A stretch of DNA of 64,000 nucleotides, taken from Clavelina lepadiformis (Eukaryota > Chordata > Ascidiacea > Aplousobranchia > Clavelinidae). Location of the stretch: positions 15,438,001 to 15,502,000 of the forward strand of contig NC_135242.1 in assembly GCF_947623445.1 (NCBI RefSeq). The letters are read 5' to 3'. The notes under the pieces are model-generated. The model saw nothing but the letters and a program-made list of their open reading frames with translations. It searched no databases and had not been told where the DNA came from. This document shows, one piece after another, positions 1 through 11,732 of the stretch. The position numbers were made by a program, and so were the translations under genes. Position 1 is the stretch's first letter, and each line of letters starts with the position of its first letter.

Positions 1-99
1 AAATCGCACTTCCGTAACCGTTTTTCGGCTACACAACTTCAGAAAATAGGCATTTAGTGTCCGTTTGCGCAAGTTCTGCTTTGTCACTTCGGTGGCCAT
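1..99 (-). CDS. Possible 5' end of a minus-strand gene, cut by window edge
   Basis: Reading leftwards from an ATG at 99 there are 33 uninterrupted codons to the window edge. The start has a good context (CTAATGGCC). The predicted peptide begins MATEVTKQNLRKRTLNAYF and is rich in Lys and Arg. The Leu-Arg-rich start loosely recalls small Sm-like proteins such as Gemin7, but the similarity is too weak for a name. No splice donor is seen before the edge. It could be chance, because 33 codons is short; the start context and residue composition are the only support. Confidence 0.35.
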   Translation of the reverse strand, partial: MATEVTKQNLRKRTLNAYFLKLCSRKTVTEVRF

Positions 100-2325
100 T
101 AGCCGTCTCCCAAAGTTGAAATTTATATTTAGCTTAATTGGAAAAATTTACGCTAGTAGCAAATTAAATGTTAGGTAACCGGAGATTGCGTTAAATTCAG
201 CCAAACATTTTCGGTTACCCAAGCAAAGTTATAGTCGAAAAATGAAGAAGTAAATTCACTAATTACGTCATGATTTTTCACACTGTAGCGATTAGCTTTG
301 TTTAAGGAATGGGTTGTGAATGGCCTACAAACAAACAGTGGGCACTACTACTTAGGGTTTAGGCTACTTGAAATTAGATTTAGAATAAAAGAACGATTAA
401 ATTAGGTATAAGCACGAGGTCAATAACATTTAAATTAGGTTAACAATAAACAACGAAAAATAACTTCGAACACTGTACAAGTTTTTTTATCGGTAATAAG
501 CCAAAATAAAAATTTAATACAGCATTTTCCCGAAGAAATCGTATCTTTCAAGGTAATTAGATGACGCGGTCGCGGCTCGTTGATAAGCGATTAGGAGAGC
601 CGAGAATGTGAATGGGTTTGCAAAAAAATGATTTTAGCTGTGTTATGTCTACTTGACCTGTTGTTACGTCATCATCTGATACATGAGGTTTCGTGCACAA
701 TTATGACGTCCTATGTGAAATCCGCTGACAAGACCATTTGGCAACCGTCCCGTGGATGGTTGACGAAGCAGGGTTCTACTGAATATTTAGTTTTGGAAGA
801 ATATGTAGACCTCCGTATAAGGTAAAAAAATCGTGAGGTTTTGCAAGTTGGTCTCTTCCTCAAAAAAACTTTGTTGACAATTAGAAAAAGCAATGCTAAT
901 GAATAGAAACATAGTTAATGTTCATCCAATTAATTTAATGTCGAACTTTCAAGCTTTAAGCGGTGGCCTTGCTTTACGTGGTTATTTTTTATTGCATTAC
1001 GTAAATTTCGCAAAACAAAAGAAACTGTTCTACATTGTTTTTGGTGGTGCCTGTAAGTTGCTGGAGCTACAAATATAGCTTAGAGACTGCATCAGTAGAA
1101 AAACATAAAAAAATGCATGTTGGCTTGAATAAAAGTTTGCTCGTTTTTTTTTCTTAGAGGCTCGACTACGTTCTAGTAACATAATAGCACTATTCACGGC
1201 ACAGTGTGAATCGTATGATGGTTTGATAAATAAACGAACTCGCATTCCGTAAAAACATTTATGTGTAATAATCCTTTTCTAATAATCCGTAAATGATTAG
1301 AAGTTCCGATGTACGTTTTGTAATTTTTTTAGTTTATTCCATTTCCTTTGTAGATACTCATTCTTTTGCAGTATATTGCTGCTGACTTGTAATTACGTGC
1401 TTGCGTAATAAGTAGGCCCAGTCGCTAGTAATAAACACAAAATAATTATGGTTGATTCTTTATATTATTCAACACGAAGTAGAGACTAATTTTGTTTGAT
1501 AATAATACGTTTTAATCAGGGTGAGGAGGGTGACAGCAAAAGTTTTAAAAAACTGGTTCTAATATTCTTGTGTTTATTCACCTTGCTAAAAAATTCTAGA
1601 TTTTTACGCATGAAAAACGCCTCAAAATAAATTGTATTCTCATATATTACGTAGAATAGCTGCCAATTTATAATTTACATTTTTGAAACGCAGTACACAA
1701 CACTTTTTAACGTTGTTTACGGTGCTCGTAATTGGTGAAATAATGAAGTTAATCGGAAATTAGTTTCCAGGCTGAAAAGTAGTTTTTGGCGCTATTTGTC
1801 ACACGTTAGAGTAGAACGTAGATTACATGAGTAGGGGAGAATCTTGCCTTGTGTGTAAACTGCTTAATCCAAAGGATTCGTTTTTATAAAAAGACCAGCA
1901 ACTGTTGTTAGCAGGAAAGTGCAGTTCGTGAAGTTAAATATGGAAATAAGAGTAATAGAACTAGGAGCAGAAGCTTCTGACATGAGCAACAAACAAGACG
2001 ATGTTGCAAAACCTACCAGTTGGTTAAAAATTGTAAGTGCCCTAGCGGTTATCTTCCTTGTACAGAGCAAAACATATTTAAATCAAACCACAATGACAAC
2101 AGCAACATTTTGCGACAACTAGTCGTGTAGCTACTGTACGAATGGCAAAATACAGGCTTCAGCCACAGTCCGGGACCACACTTAGCTCAGAATCTTACAA
2201 TTCTTCGTTTCATCCCATGAAGTGATTAGCTTGTTAGCAAGCTGTTAGCAAAGTAACTTGTCCACGAACCATTAGTTTAACCATGGATTTTGCAGACTAT
2301 GATCATATTGATCAGCGACCAAGTT
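100..2325. other. Intergenic stretch, no confident gene
   Basis: AT-rich sequence with stop codons in all frames. One exon-like segment can be seen on the plus strand at about 1939-2031: an ATG, an open frame starting MEIRVIELGAEASD, and a good donor (ATT followed by GTAAGT). I see no partner exon, and any continuation would overlap PRIM2 on the other strand, so I do not call it a gene. The 3' UTR of PRIM2 probably occupies the last few hundred bases. Confidence 0.4.
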
Positions 2326-5300
2326 TTACTCTTCACTATACTCCATCATCATTTGTTCCAGTGTTGAATCTTCCCATTCATTGTTAAATTTCTTTTCTTC
2401 CGTGAGATTGCTTTTATCTTCCTTTTGAGAGTTGGGCATCGACCAGTTAGGAGCAAATTTTGTGACGTTTTTGTCCTGATTGTTCTGCTGCCGAGGTACT
2501 TTCTCGTCTGCAATTAGTCCAACACAATGTTAAGCGAAAAATACAACAAATATTACTGATGTTTTCGTTGTTACCTTTCAGTATTTTTTGACTCTCATCG
2601 AAGTAATGATTTGGATGTGTCACTTGAAAACTAGAGTCTTCAAGCTGAAGTAAAAATGAAGAAAATTATAAAAAAAATCACAGAAGGGCATTAATGTAAC
2701 GCCCATGTGCGTAACATTGTTCAACAAAAAATGAATCTGTACTAAAATGTGTATTGTAAGGTAAATTTAGGGTGCTCATTTCAAATGCCATTCCCATCAG
2801 TTTTAATTAGTAGTAGTTGTAAAAGTAAGTTATTCATTTATGCTTAATACCGTTTAAATAAAATGCAGTGTAAGCTACATTAGCACTTCTCCCCACCCCA
2901 CATTGCAAAGTTAGTGTGAAACTGTTGAAGGTGTAATTTTACAATTTCATAAATGGAAAGCAACCATAATACTTTCCCATGATGCTCTTTCCGGTGTCAA
3001 AGTGTTATCTAGCGTTCAATTTCTTGCTTTGAAAAGTTACTGAGTTGAAAGCGATTTAGGGATTCGCTGCTTTTCTAGTTCTAGCAAGTACAACAGAATT
3101 CGTTTATAACGGCTTTGTTTATTATGTTAATTTGCCTAATAAAGTCACAAAATTTCTATCTTTTGCATAAATTGAAGGTCGCCTATAGCGGCACACTTTT
3201 ATTGTACCGAGACGTATTTTGTTCGTTTATGACGGCACTTAAGCGAGGTTACCAACCCTGCTATGAATGATAATTACGTATTACGTAACAAGCAGTACTA
3301 CACAAATAACATTTCCCTGTGGATTATTGTAACAGGATTTACTGTGCTGGTGTTTTCTGCGTGAGTTTTGCCAATTTGTTGGTTTTCCATTACACTAACA
3401 AACCTGACAGGATAAAATAATTTTTCTTGAAGACAATTTTGGAATAGTTTATCTTAATTCGTCCAGATCGTCAGTTCGTATACAGGGAAAAATCTTTGCA
3501 ATCCCCTATGACCTAGAGGAGGTGATATAGGCTAACTCTACTGGACTTGGATATAAAATGGTGTTCATATAAAATAAAGAAAGGCTGATATAGTAAAGCT
3601 GATGAAACTGCTTTCATGTAAGTTGTGAAATAATGTTGACTTGAAATCTGGAAATTATGCCGCTTGCAATTTTTGATTACATTTCTGTTCATTGTTGACT
3701 ATCATACGCGTGCTATGTGTCCAAATGTTTTATATGTCAGTGTTTGGTCACAACTTGTAGTATCGGTGAACGATAATAACTGTATCACGATTATGACTGT
3801 TTGCTTGGGACAGTTTGCTGTCTGGGAAGTGGGAAGTACGCGAACATCCTCATTCACTAGGAGTCAGATACCATAGGAAGCCAATTCTTATCTTCGAGAA
3901 ATAAATTGGTGACCCCGGATTCGTGCGAACCCAAATATCGTGTAGGTCAACACGAACGAATATCTAATCTATTTGTATCAACATCAAATGATAAATTCCA
4001 TTAAGTTGCCAAAACCTCCCTTGTTACATGGCTTAATCGCTAAAAATAACTTCGTTTAAAAAAGTATTGCTTAAATGGGGATCTAGAAAGCATGTGTATA
4101 AAAAGTTATCTTTGTCTAATGCTGCAGGCGTAAAGAAATTCATTTTTTGTAATTATTTCGCCAATAACGTATGTTGTTCTGTATGCGTTCAACACTGATA
4201 AGTCGCCCGATAAATTACGTAATACTTTTTGTGTAGTTACATATCAAAAATCATCAATTACAGTCAGTAATACTACATGTGTTTGAAAATGGCTGCGCAA
4301 TAACTCAGCAGATGAAAGACAGCTATAACAATCCGTAAAGAAAAGTGTAAATTGCAATTTTATCATAAATAACTTATTTACAGGTACTTTTATAATGCCT
4401 AAATAGTTCTTACCTTGTGTGTATATTCAAAATATTTTTGACATGCAATTTGAAAATGCTGTCCTTTCACTAGGTCAGTAATTTCATCAATGACATCATT
4501 TGACGTCTTGTAACTGCGCAACTTTTGCCGCAAAAGATCAGGTGAGGTATGCTTAAATGGACAACCTTGAAAAGCAATTATACTTTCAAAATCAAAGTAT
4601 TCATATTAACTTACCTTAAATTAATCTTTGTCGTAATTCCAGACTGCAAATTAACATTTATCCCACTTGATACATGACTAATTCTTTCGCAAAACATTTT
4701 AAATAACTGCAAAAACTTGTAGAAAAAATGTCAACTGAAAATCAATAATGTTGACTTAATATATTCTGTGCAATTGAAGCTACAGAAGGAGACTGGTCAA
4801 GTTTAGATTGGGTGGCGTAGATAACTTAGGATACTAATTGTAATGGAAGAAACATAAAGCATGCAATGGTAAGCAAAATGAATGGATTTACAAACTATGG
4901 TCAAGTCTGCTGCATATATGAGTGAAGAAAAGCAATAGCATAGAACAGGGGTGGGCAACCTTTTTGAACCCGAGAGCTGCTTTGGTTGTTAAATTTTTAC
5001 TGACGAGCCAAGTCATAAGAACTTATGATGTCATAAATAGTTTATGTCGTTTAATTGTTCCATATCTGCATTCCTCAATCGAAAAATATCATTAAATTTG
5101 GATAATTAACAATTTGTCATCAATGCTGGCCTAAATAAGGAAAAGAAAAAGAGAGAAACGTTCATAAACAGTACTCTTGGTAGCCTTTACAATTTTTTTG
5201 AAATTTTACGATTCGACTAGAAGAGCCACAAAAAACATGCCGGAGAGCCGCATGCGACTCGCAAGCCGCAGTTTGCCCACCCCTGGCATAGAATAACATT

Positions 5301-8300
5301 TACAGTTTGCTAACATAAATGAGCGTTACGCAATTTCTAAGCTTATATAACTTCCCAAATATCCTGGATTGTTGTTTATATATCTGCGAAAAATTAAAAC
5401 TGTCATTCGTCATTTCGTTTTCATATAAGTTTGACAATGTACTCTTGAGCGCTATATTAGATAAAACGATATTTTCAAGGTATCAGAAACTCATTCCAGA
5501 CAAAGGCCGAGCAAAATTCTCAGCAAAACAAGTCACGCTTTCCATTAGCATTATGATTCACATCGTGTGGCAACTCCACAATTAGGCAATCATAAACTCC
5601 ACTCAAAGATATGAACTAGGATTTTGATCCATATTGGTTTACAAATTGCAATTTGAGTTCTAATAAGTAATTAATCCCTCTAGTCTAGTCTAGTTTTTGA
5701 TCTCCACTTTTGGTATTGAATTCTAATAATGGGATATAACTACTTATCATTGTCAGCCCATAGCGTTATCAAATAAACCAGAATACCATGGTGATCCTGG
5801 GCAGCTGGCGGATTCTTCGTAATGATCGTCATGCAGCTATATGGTGTGTAGTTGGTACGTTTTCCTTCTTTTCCATAATTATGGCGAATATTGTATGCAT
5901 GTTCTTTATCAAACTGCAAAATTGCATAGCAAAACAAAACAGGCTTGAAATCCTGAAGGATTAGGTCTAAAGCAGTAACAACCACGAAAAGTAGTCGTTT
6001 GTCAGCTTGGCGATGTAGTTACAGGGCAGGGCGTTGACTCGACATTATGCAATCTGGGCTAAATACTTGGTGATCATACATCGGTGTTGTAAAGCCCTTG
6101 GGCAAGGCAATTGCCAATGTTCAGTCCTGGTAAACAGTGCTACGTTCAACCAGGACTACAAAAAACTAAAACAAATGAATAGAAATTTCATAAGTCAAAA
6201 AAGTGCACAGACAAGCTTAGTAACCGAAGTTTGACGGATGTGAAATCATTACAATTTTTGAGTCAAAGAAATAATTATTTATAATCAGTGAAGAAAAGAT
6301 TGAGATTTTGCAGATGAAATGAAAATTTTCTGGTAAATATATATCACTTTGCAGACATTTTTACCCAAAATTCTTGGAAAACTTTAATATTTTGCATTTA
6401 CCTTGTCTTCTCCAATGCCTTTACCCAGTTCCTGACGCCAAAACTTCAGAGACTCTTCCAATGTAACTCCAATTCCTTTCAGAAATAAACCATATTGCAT
6501 TCGACCCCAATGACGTAAATGATGAGTGTCTTTAAGTGCACGATGCAGTTGTCGCATACAAAGAGGATAAGATGTTTGCGACATCTGTACAGAAGAGAAT
6601 TCTACAACTTCTTGGCTTTAAACACATTTTATACAAAATAAAATTAACTAACGTCATCCAGATCATTAACAGAAACTTTTCCTTCGTTGCGTTTGGGGTC
6701 ATACGCAGTTGAAAGAGCATTCTTGTTGAAGGAGCATAGAATGGGAAGCAAACGATCATCTTCTTCTAACTCTGGCAGAGATCTTGCTGTAAGCTTTGCA
6801 GAAATAACGTCAATAAAATAATTTCCATTACAGATAAGGACGGATTCCAACACTTATTTACTTGAAAATGAAAATAATCTAAATATATTGAACATAGCAA
6901 GCAAAGTTAATTCAAATAAAGTTTCTCACTGTTAATGCTTTCGACAAGTGTTCTCGAAACTGATTGCTTATGATAGACAGAAACTCTTTTTGTGGAACAA
7001 AGGCATCACCCTAAAAATAGAGACAATAAAACAATAATATTTACTAACATGATTGTATTTCGTATGGCTAAACTATTACCTGATACAAAAACACTCTTCT
7101 TGAGCTGACAAGATTGAGCACTTCCACAAAGGGCACACGATAAAAAAATGTCTTTTCAAGTGCAGCCTCTGTTACCTCTAAGGATATTTTGGTCAAGAAG
7201 GGTCGAAAACGCTCTTTTTCATCGTCTGATATCTACAAATTGTATACAGTGTTTCTTGTTAGGTTCGAATATTAATAATATAAACTTGGTATGGTGATGG
7301 CATGATACCAATATTTATTCTCAGACTGAGAAAGTTTTTGCACAATTTGAATTCGTCAATGATTTCGTATGAGTTGTATGAAAAATATTTGAAAATAAAA
7401 CCCTTTTAGTTTGGCATATGAAATTCTTAGCTGCTTAGAAATGAATTGTTTCAAAAAATGTCAGACTTGAGTTGAATTATGGTAAAAAAATTATTAGATG
7501 AAAGTGGTCTTTGCACAACTTATTTTGACAGCGATTTCTCACTGCTTGAGCCATGGTTAAAGCGATTGACTGAGTGCATTTTCTGATTGTTGTATTTTTT
7601 GTCGGCTTTTTTTTGTAATCTTTGAGTCTTTGCTTCCAGAATCAAAGAAAATAACTTGATGTCCTAATTTGGTGGTTGGAATTACTTAAAAGTCAGTTTT
7701 AACTGCACTCTTGAAACTTTATCACTTTCTAGTAATTTCTACAGAAGTTGAAATACTTGCCACAGAGTTACCGTTTCTTCTAGTAGAGTTTGCCAGTGAA
7801 TTGTCTTTCCTGTCACATAATCAATATAGCTTTTATAGGTGCTCAGATTTTGTTTGATGTGTTATCGTTTGGGTATATTGAAATCAACAGTGTTTCCAAA
7901 TTTAAATACTTTTTTAAAATTTGGGGTCACTTCAAATACATCGTGGAAAATATTAACAACAAACATTTTGTTTTGTGTAATTACCAGGAGCTGCTGAATC
8001 CAGACTTGTAGAAAGTTTTGTTTATACAAAAAATATTGGTACCAAGAACCAACAACGTATTCAATTACTTTTTTGAAACGGTACTACTATCAACCATCGA
8101 TACTGTTTATACCTTTTTTACCAAGTAGTTAAGTACTGTTAGCAACAGCACTGTTAAAGCACCAACTAGCCAACATCTAACAAACAATACAAATATCACG
8201 GCATGGCTTAAAACAGCCTTAACATATCCTGCTAAAGAGATTCACATACTGGTGTGTAAGTTAAGTTGTTTTGGCGAAGGAAGGACTGAACACTATTCAT

Positions 8301-8980
8301 GCTCTCCTGCAAAAATCTAAACTTGAATAGGTCCAATTCCTTTTCCAAAAACCAACGCCGCAGTTCTTCGCTATAAAAGAACATATATGACTTTTTTTAA
8401 CCTAAGTTAAACTTCATACATTTAACGTGATATCAGTATATTAAAAAAATAGTTACACAAAACCTTAAAAAATAATGAGTTTTGTAAAAGTATAACATGA
8501 CTAATTTACGATTTGCAATATGCAAGCCGCAGAATAAAGTGGGAAATATGATCACGTCTTCTCCATTCCAGTTCAGCTTCACTAACATCCCTATCTCCAC
8601 CATTCTAAATAGTATGAAAGAATGTTATAGTAAATCAATAGCAATTTCTGAAAACTGTGAAAATCCTTATATTAGTACCTGCAATAAAAAACCTGGATAG
8701 TTCTTTCTTAAAAATTCTGTAAGCTTTGCATTATATGTTTGACTGTTCTTTACAGCTGATACTGATAAAGAGTCCAGATAATGAAGAACTGCAAATAAGA
8801 ATTGACAGATAGTTTACACAGCATATAGTTAATGAAAAAATCTTTAACAAAATTGGGTTAGTGTTAACATTAAACTTGCCTTTAACCCGTTCAAATGCAA
8901 ATGCTTCAAATTCTTGTAACGTTATGTTCATGGTAGGTGGATCATTGTACATCATAAGATTATGCGGATAAGAGCAGTCA
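2326..8980 (-). CDS. PRIM2: DNA primase large subunit (PRIM2), first exon not found
   Basis: Large, iron-sulfur subunit of the DNA polymerase alpha-primase complex; it helps the small subunit make RNA primers in the nucleus. Twelve exons read leftwards: 8980-8880, 8788-8679, 8604-8510, 8370-8250, 7232-7080, 7010-6930, 6793-6653, 6584-6402, 5913-5787, 4565-4414, 2644-2575, 2507-2326 (TAA at 2328-2326). All phases join. About 505 codons are present; the human protein is 509, so only a short N-terminal exon is missing (it must end in phase 2). Landmarks: [16 protein letters not shown] in exon 4 of this list's third entry, [31 protein letters not shown] with [52 protein letters not shown]. The four cysteines corresponding to human C287, C367, C384 and C424 are all present, so the 4Fe-4S cluster should form. 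The acidic tail ends [10 protein letters not shown]. Introns hold a hAT MITE and an LTR-end fragment. Confidence 0.94.
3640..3960 (+). mobile_element. Possible LTR end with primer-binding-site-like sequence
   Basis: Inside a PRIM2 intron, the bases at about 3906-3922 read ATTGGTGACCCCGGATT. This resembles the junction between the 3' end of an LTR and the tRNA primer-binding site in many Ty3/gypsy and BEL elements (TGGTGACCCCG). The preceding bases (GAAATAA just before) could be the LTR tail. I cannot find the 5' LTR end or coding sequence beside it, so this would be a fragment or solo LTR. The left boundary is a guess. Confidence 0.33.
4946..5285. mobile_element. hAT-type MITE with perfect 8-bp target duplication
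   Basis: Starts CAGGGGTGGGCAAC and ends GTTTGCCCACCCCTG, an imperfect terminal inverted repeat typical of hAT elements. It is flanked on both sides by GCATAGAA (4938-4945 and 5286-5293), an exact 8-bp target-site duplication. The 340-bp body has no coding sequence, so it is a non-autonomous element. It sits in the PRIM2 intron between 4565 and 5787. A decayed relative of its left half is seen from about 43627. Confidence 0.9.
8878..8879 (-). other. Non-canonical GC splice donor in PRIM2
   Basis: The exon 8980-8880 must end in phase 1 to join the next exon (8788-8679) in frame. The only donor that does so is AAAG followed by GCAAGT, which is the strong consensus for GC-AG introns. Nearby GT dinucleotides give the wrong phase or break similarity to PRIM2. 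Confidence 0.75.
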
Positions 8981-11205
8981 CTTTAAACAGAATAAAAGTA
9001 AATGAACATAATAACGTTGGGCATGTATATACCATTATGGTACAACCACAAAAACATTTTAACTCAACTGTAAATTAAGTTTTAAATAATTTTTAATGAA
9101 GCAGAATTAGCTAACAGTGAATTATCAATTTTTTCTTATTTTATGATAAACGAGTATGGTTGAAGTGGCTTTAAAATCTTTACACAGAAAGGATGTTCCA
9201 AATCGAACATAAATCCTGACATCAACACTTTTTGTTATTCTAATGAATTCAAATCTTGAAGACAGATTGGGGTCAAATCCTCCAATTTTGTAAAAAGCAA
9301 AAAAATGAGAATGAAACATCACAACTTCCGTAGTTGTTTAGTTGACTTTTAAAAACTGTAACGTGTTTGAGAGTGTGTCATAAATACGTACAGGCAAATT
9401 GATTTTTATCAATGATCACCAATTTGGTAACAACTTTATGCAAGGTTTGCCTTGCTCATGAAGTAGTTTGATGAAGGGTAGTGGTCAAAATTACCAGATT
9501 CGAATTCGCACGGATATAAAAATTTATTGTTTGTATTTTCACTTTTTCAATTTGGCATGTGTCTGGTATACCAGAAACACTACACCAATAACCAGCATGA
9601 CGATGTTACAACTTCTAATACTTGTAAGTTGTAACAATACAAAACAATCTTCCATAAAAAATACAAAAAATTAAATCAAAGCAAGTGTCTACTGTTATGC
9701 AGTGAATATCATATCTGCCTCATGATCATGTTTTGCATTTCTTATTAAAATTTAGCTAAATGTAAAAACAATTTCCTATGGGTAGGGATGGCCAAAGTAA
9801 AATTTCGAATACACAGGTATTCGAATCCAAATTGTGTGGTGTAACGAATCCTGGGATTTGAAAAGTCTTTTTTATATATGTACACCTATACTTTGTTTCA
9901 CCTTTTCACGCCCACTTACATTTTTTTCCTTCCTGCAAAAACGAACGACATGCACATGTATAAACCAAAGCGTTACCATTTTCTTCTTTATCATTTCAAC
10001 ATAATTTGCTTACACACTTTTAAGCTGTGATTATTTTTGCGTGGATAGATAAGAACAGAAAAGTTTGGTTGTGATGACATAGTGGCCTTACGATCATTAA
10101 TTAATCATGCATTGGATGCATGGCCAAGGCATGATTGATCTTGTGTAACATCAAGAATGGTTTTGGCTAAGCCCCAAGGTTTGATTATCTATATGTCATT
10201 ATAAGTTTATTTGTCATTACGTCATTTATTTGGTTTATATGTCATTACTTGGGTAAATGTCATTATCTTTTCACTTGTAACAAACAAATGTGCCAAGTTA
10301 CGTCAAGCTCACGTTTTGCTCAATCGTAAAGACCCAAAAAAGATGTGACATAGGCTACCGGTATGGAAATAGGTGATCGTTGAACAGACAACTAAACTTA
10401 TTATCCGATAAAACATTAACCGCATTCCCGCCAACGGATTGTTTAAAAACAAAAGCATTTGTTACAAAACTTTGAGGCCGTGCATACAAACAAAAGACAT
10501 GTTCGTAAAATGAATTCGTGAGACAAAACAGTAAAAAGCATATCTGCTTTTTATTCACTGTACAGACAAGTTGCAACTCCCAAGCTTTTGCCCAGAATAC
10601 ATTTTGTAAGTGTGTCATCATAGAAACATAGTTCTATGCCATAATTTTGTGGAAACATGAAGTATATTAGGACATTTATAGTTTTTAATGGAATGCTAAT
10701 GACAAAGTTGATGACTAGAAAAACGCATTTTAATTATGCCAACCGTCGCTAAATTTCTTGGGCAAATTGCCTAACTTTCATTCCTTCATTCAAAGTACTG
10801 TAGTATGTAACAATTTTGCACAGTAGAAATAAGTACAGCATATTAGTCCACTGCTGCCTTTTGAGCTTGCAAAATGTGAGCTTATAGGTCTACAGTACTT
10901 TTTGGGTTTTAAAGAATAATTTGAAAAATATGCTGCAGAGTGCTGGGTTATTCAGGACTTGGGATTGTTTTGTTTGAATTAAAATGCATTTTGTTAACAC
11001 TGTTGCAACTCACTAAATAAGAAACGTTTAGATTACAAATTTGGGATTTGAAATTCTACAATTAGCTATCTCTATCGTAGAAACCATTATAATTCTGTTT
11101 TGGCCATATCTATCTATGGGTTTAATGACAACTTCACCTTTTCCCCAATTTTTATTAAAAACAAAATACTTTATTATAATTTTTTCCAAAAGCAAGCATA
11201 TATAC
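8981..11205. other. Intergenic/upstream region of PRIM2 with repeat fragments
   Basis: No confident coding exon. The missing first PRIM2 exon should lie here or further right on the minus strand; I could not pick it out. About 9160-9290 resembles a segment at 46490-46570 (shared GAATTCAAATCTT and a preceding ATCGAACA-AAATCC stretch), so it is part of a dispersed repeat. A hAT-like left end (TAGGGATGGCCAAAG) starts near 9783 and runs into TATTCGAATCC; no matching right end was found. Confidence 0.45.
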
Positions 11206-11677
11206 CAGGAGTGGCCAAACTGCGGCTCTTTAATGAATTAGCATTGTTGAATTAGACATGCAATTTTCCTGGTCTAGACGAGTTGTTTGATCAGATTATG
11301 AAACAATGCGTTCTATCACACGTATTAACAATGGACTCATTATTAGCAATAATCAAATTACACTCCAAAAAGTACATTATTGTACAGAAGTGTGCTAACT
11401 TGTACACTGTAGTTAAGTAAACTGTCAGATTGAAGCTGTACGTCAGGGCTGACCTAGTTTTAAGTCTTGGTTACGGTTATAATAATAATTGCAAAAAGAG
11501 TTGGTGAAGCCCAGTTGGAGACTCATAGTATCACCACGCAGCACTAATGTTAATCAATAGCTACACTTCTTTGTGAGTGAATAAATTCGTGTTTTTTATT
11601 GTGTTTGTGTTGTGGCTCTTTTAAAACTGGAATATGTTATATGCGGCTCGAGCATGAAGCAGGTCTGGCCACCCCTG
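11206..11677. mobile_element. hAT-type MITE with perfect 8-bp target duplication
   Basis: Starts CAGGAGTGGCCAAACTG and ends GGTCTGGCCACCCCTG. Flanked by ATATATAC on both sides (11198-11205 and 11678-11685). Subterminal sequences GCGGCTC near both ends are shared in inverted orientation. The 472-bp element has no coding capacity. Confidence 0.88.
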
Positions 11678-11732
11678 ATATATACCATGAGCAAAACTTT
11701 CTTTGCAAAAAGTAATTCTTTATTCCAGGGTT

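Noticed and set aside
2575..2644. In PRIM2 the residue matching the Cys of human FFCESQ is Asp (YFDESQ), which first looked like loss of an iron-sulfur ligand.
   Set aside because: Counting along the human protein shows the ligands are C287, C367, C384 and C424; this Cys is not one of them, and all four ligands are present here.
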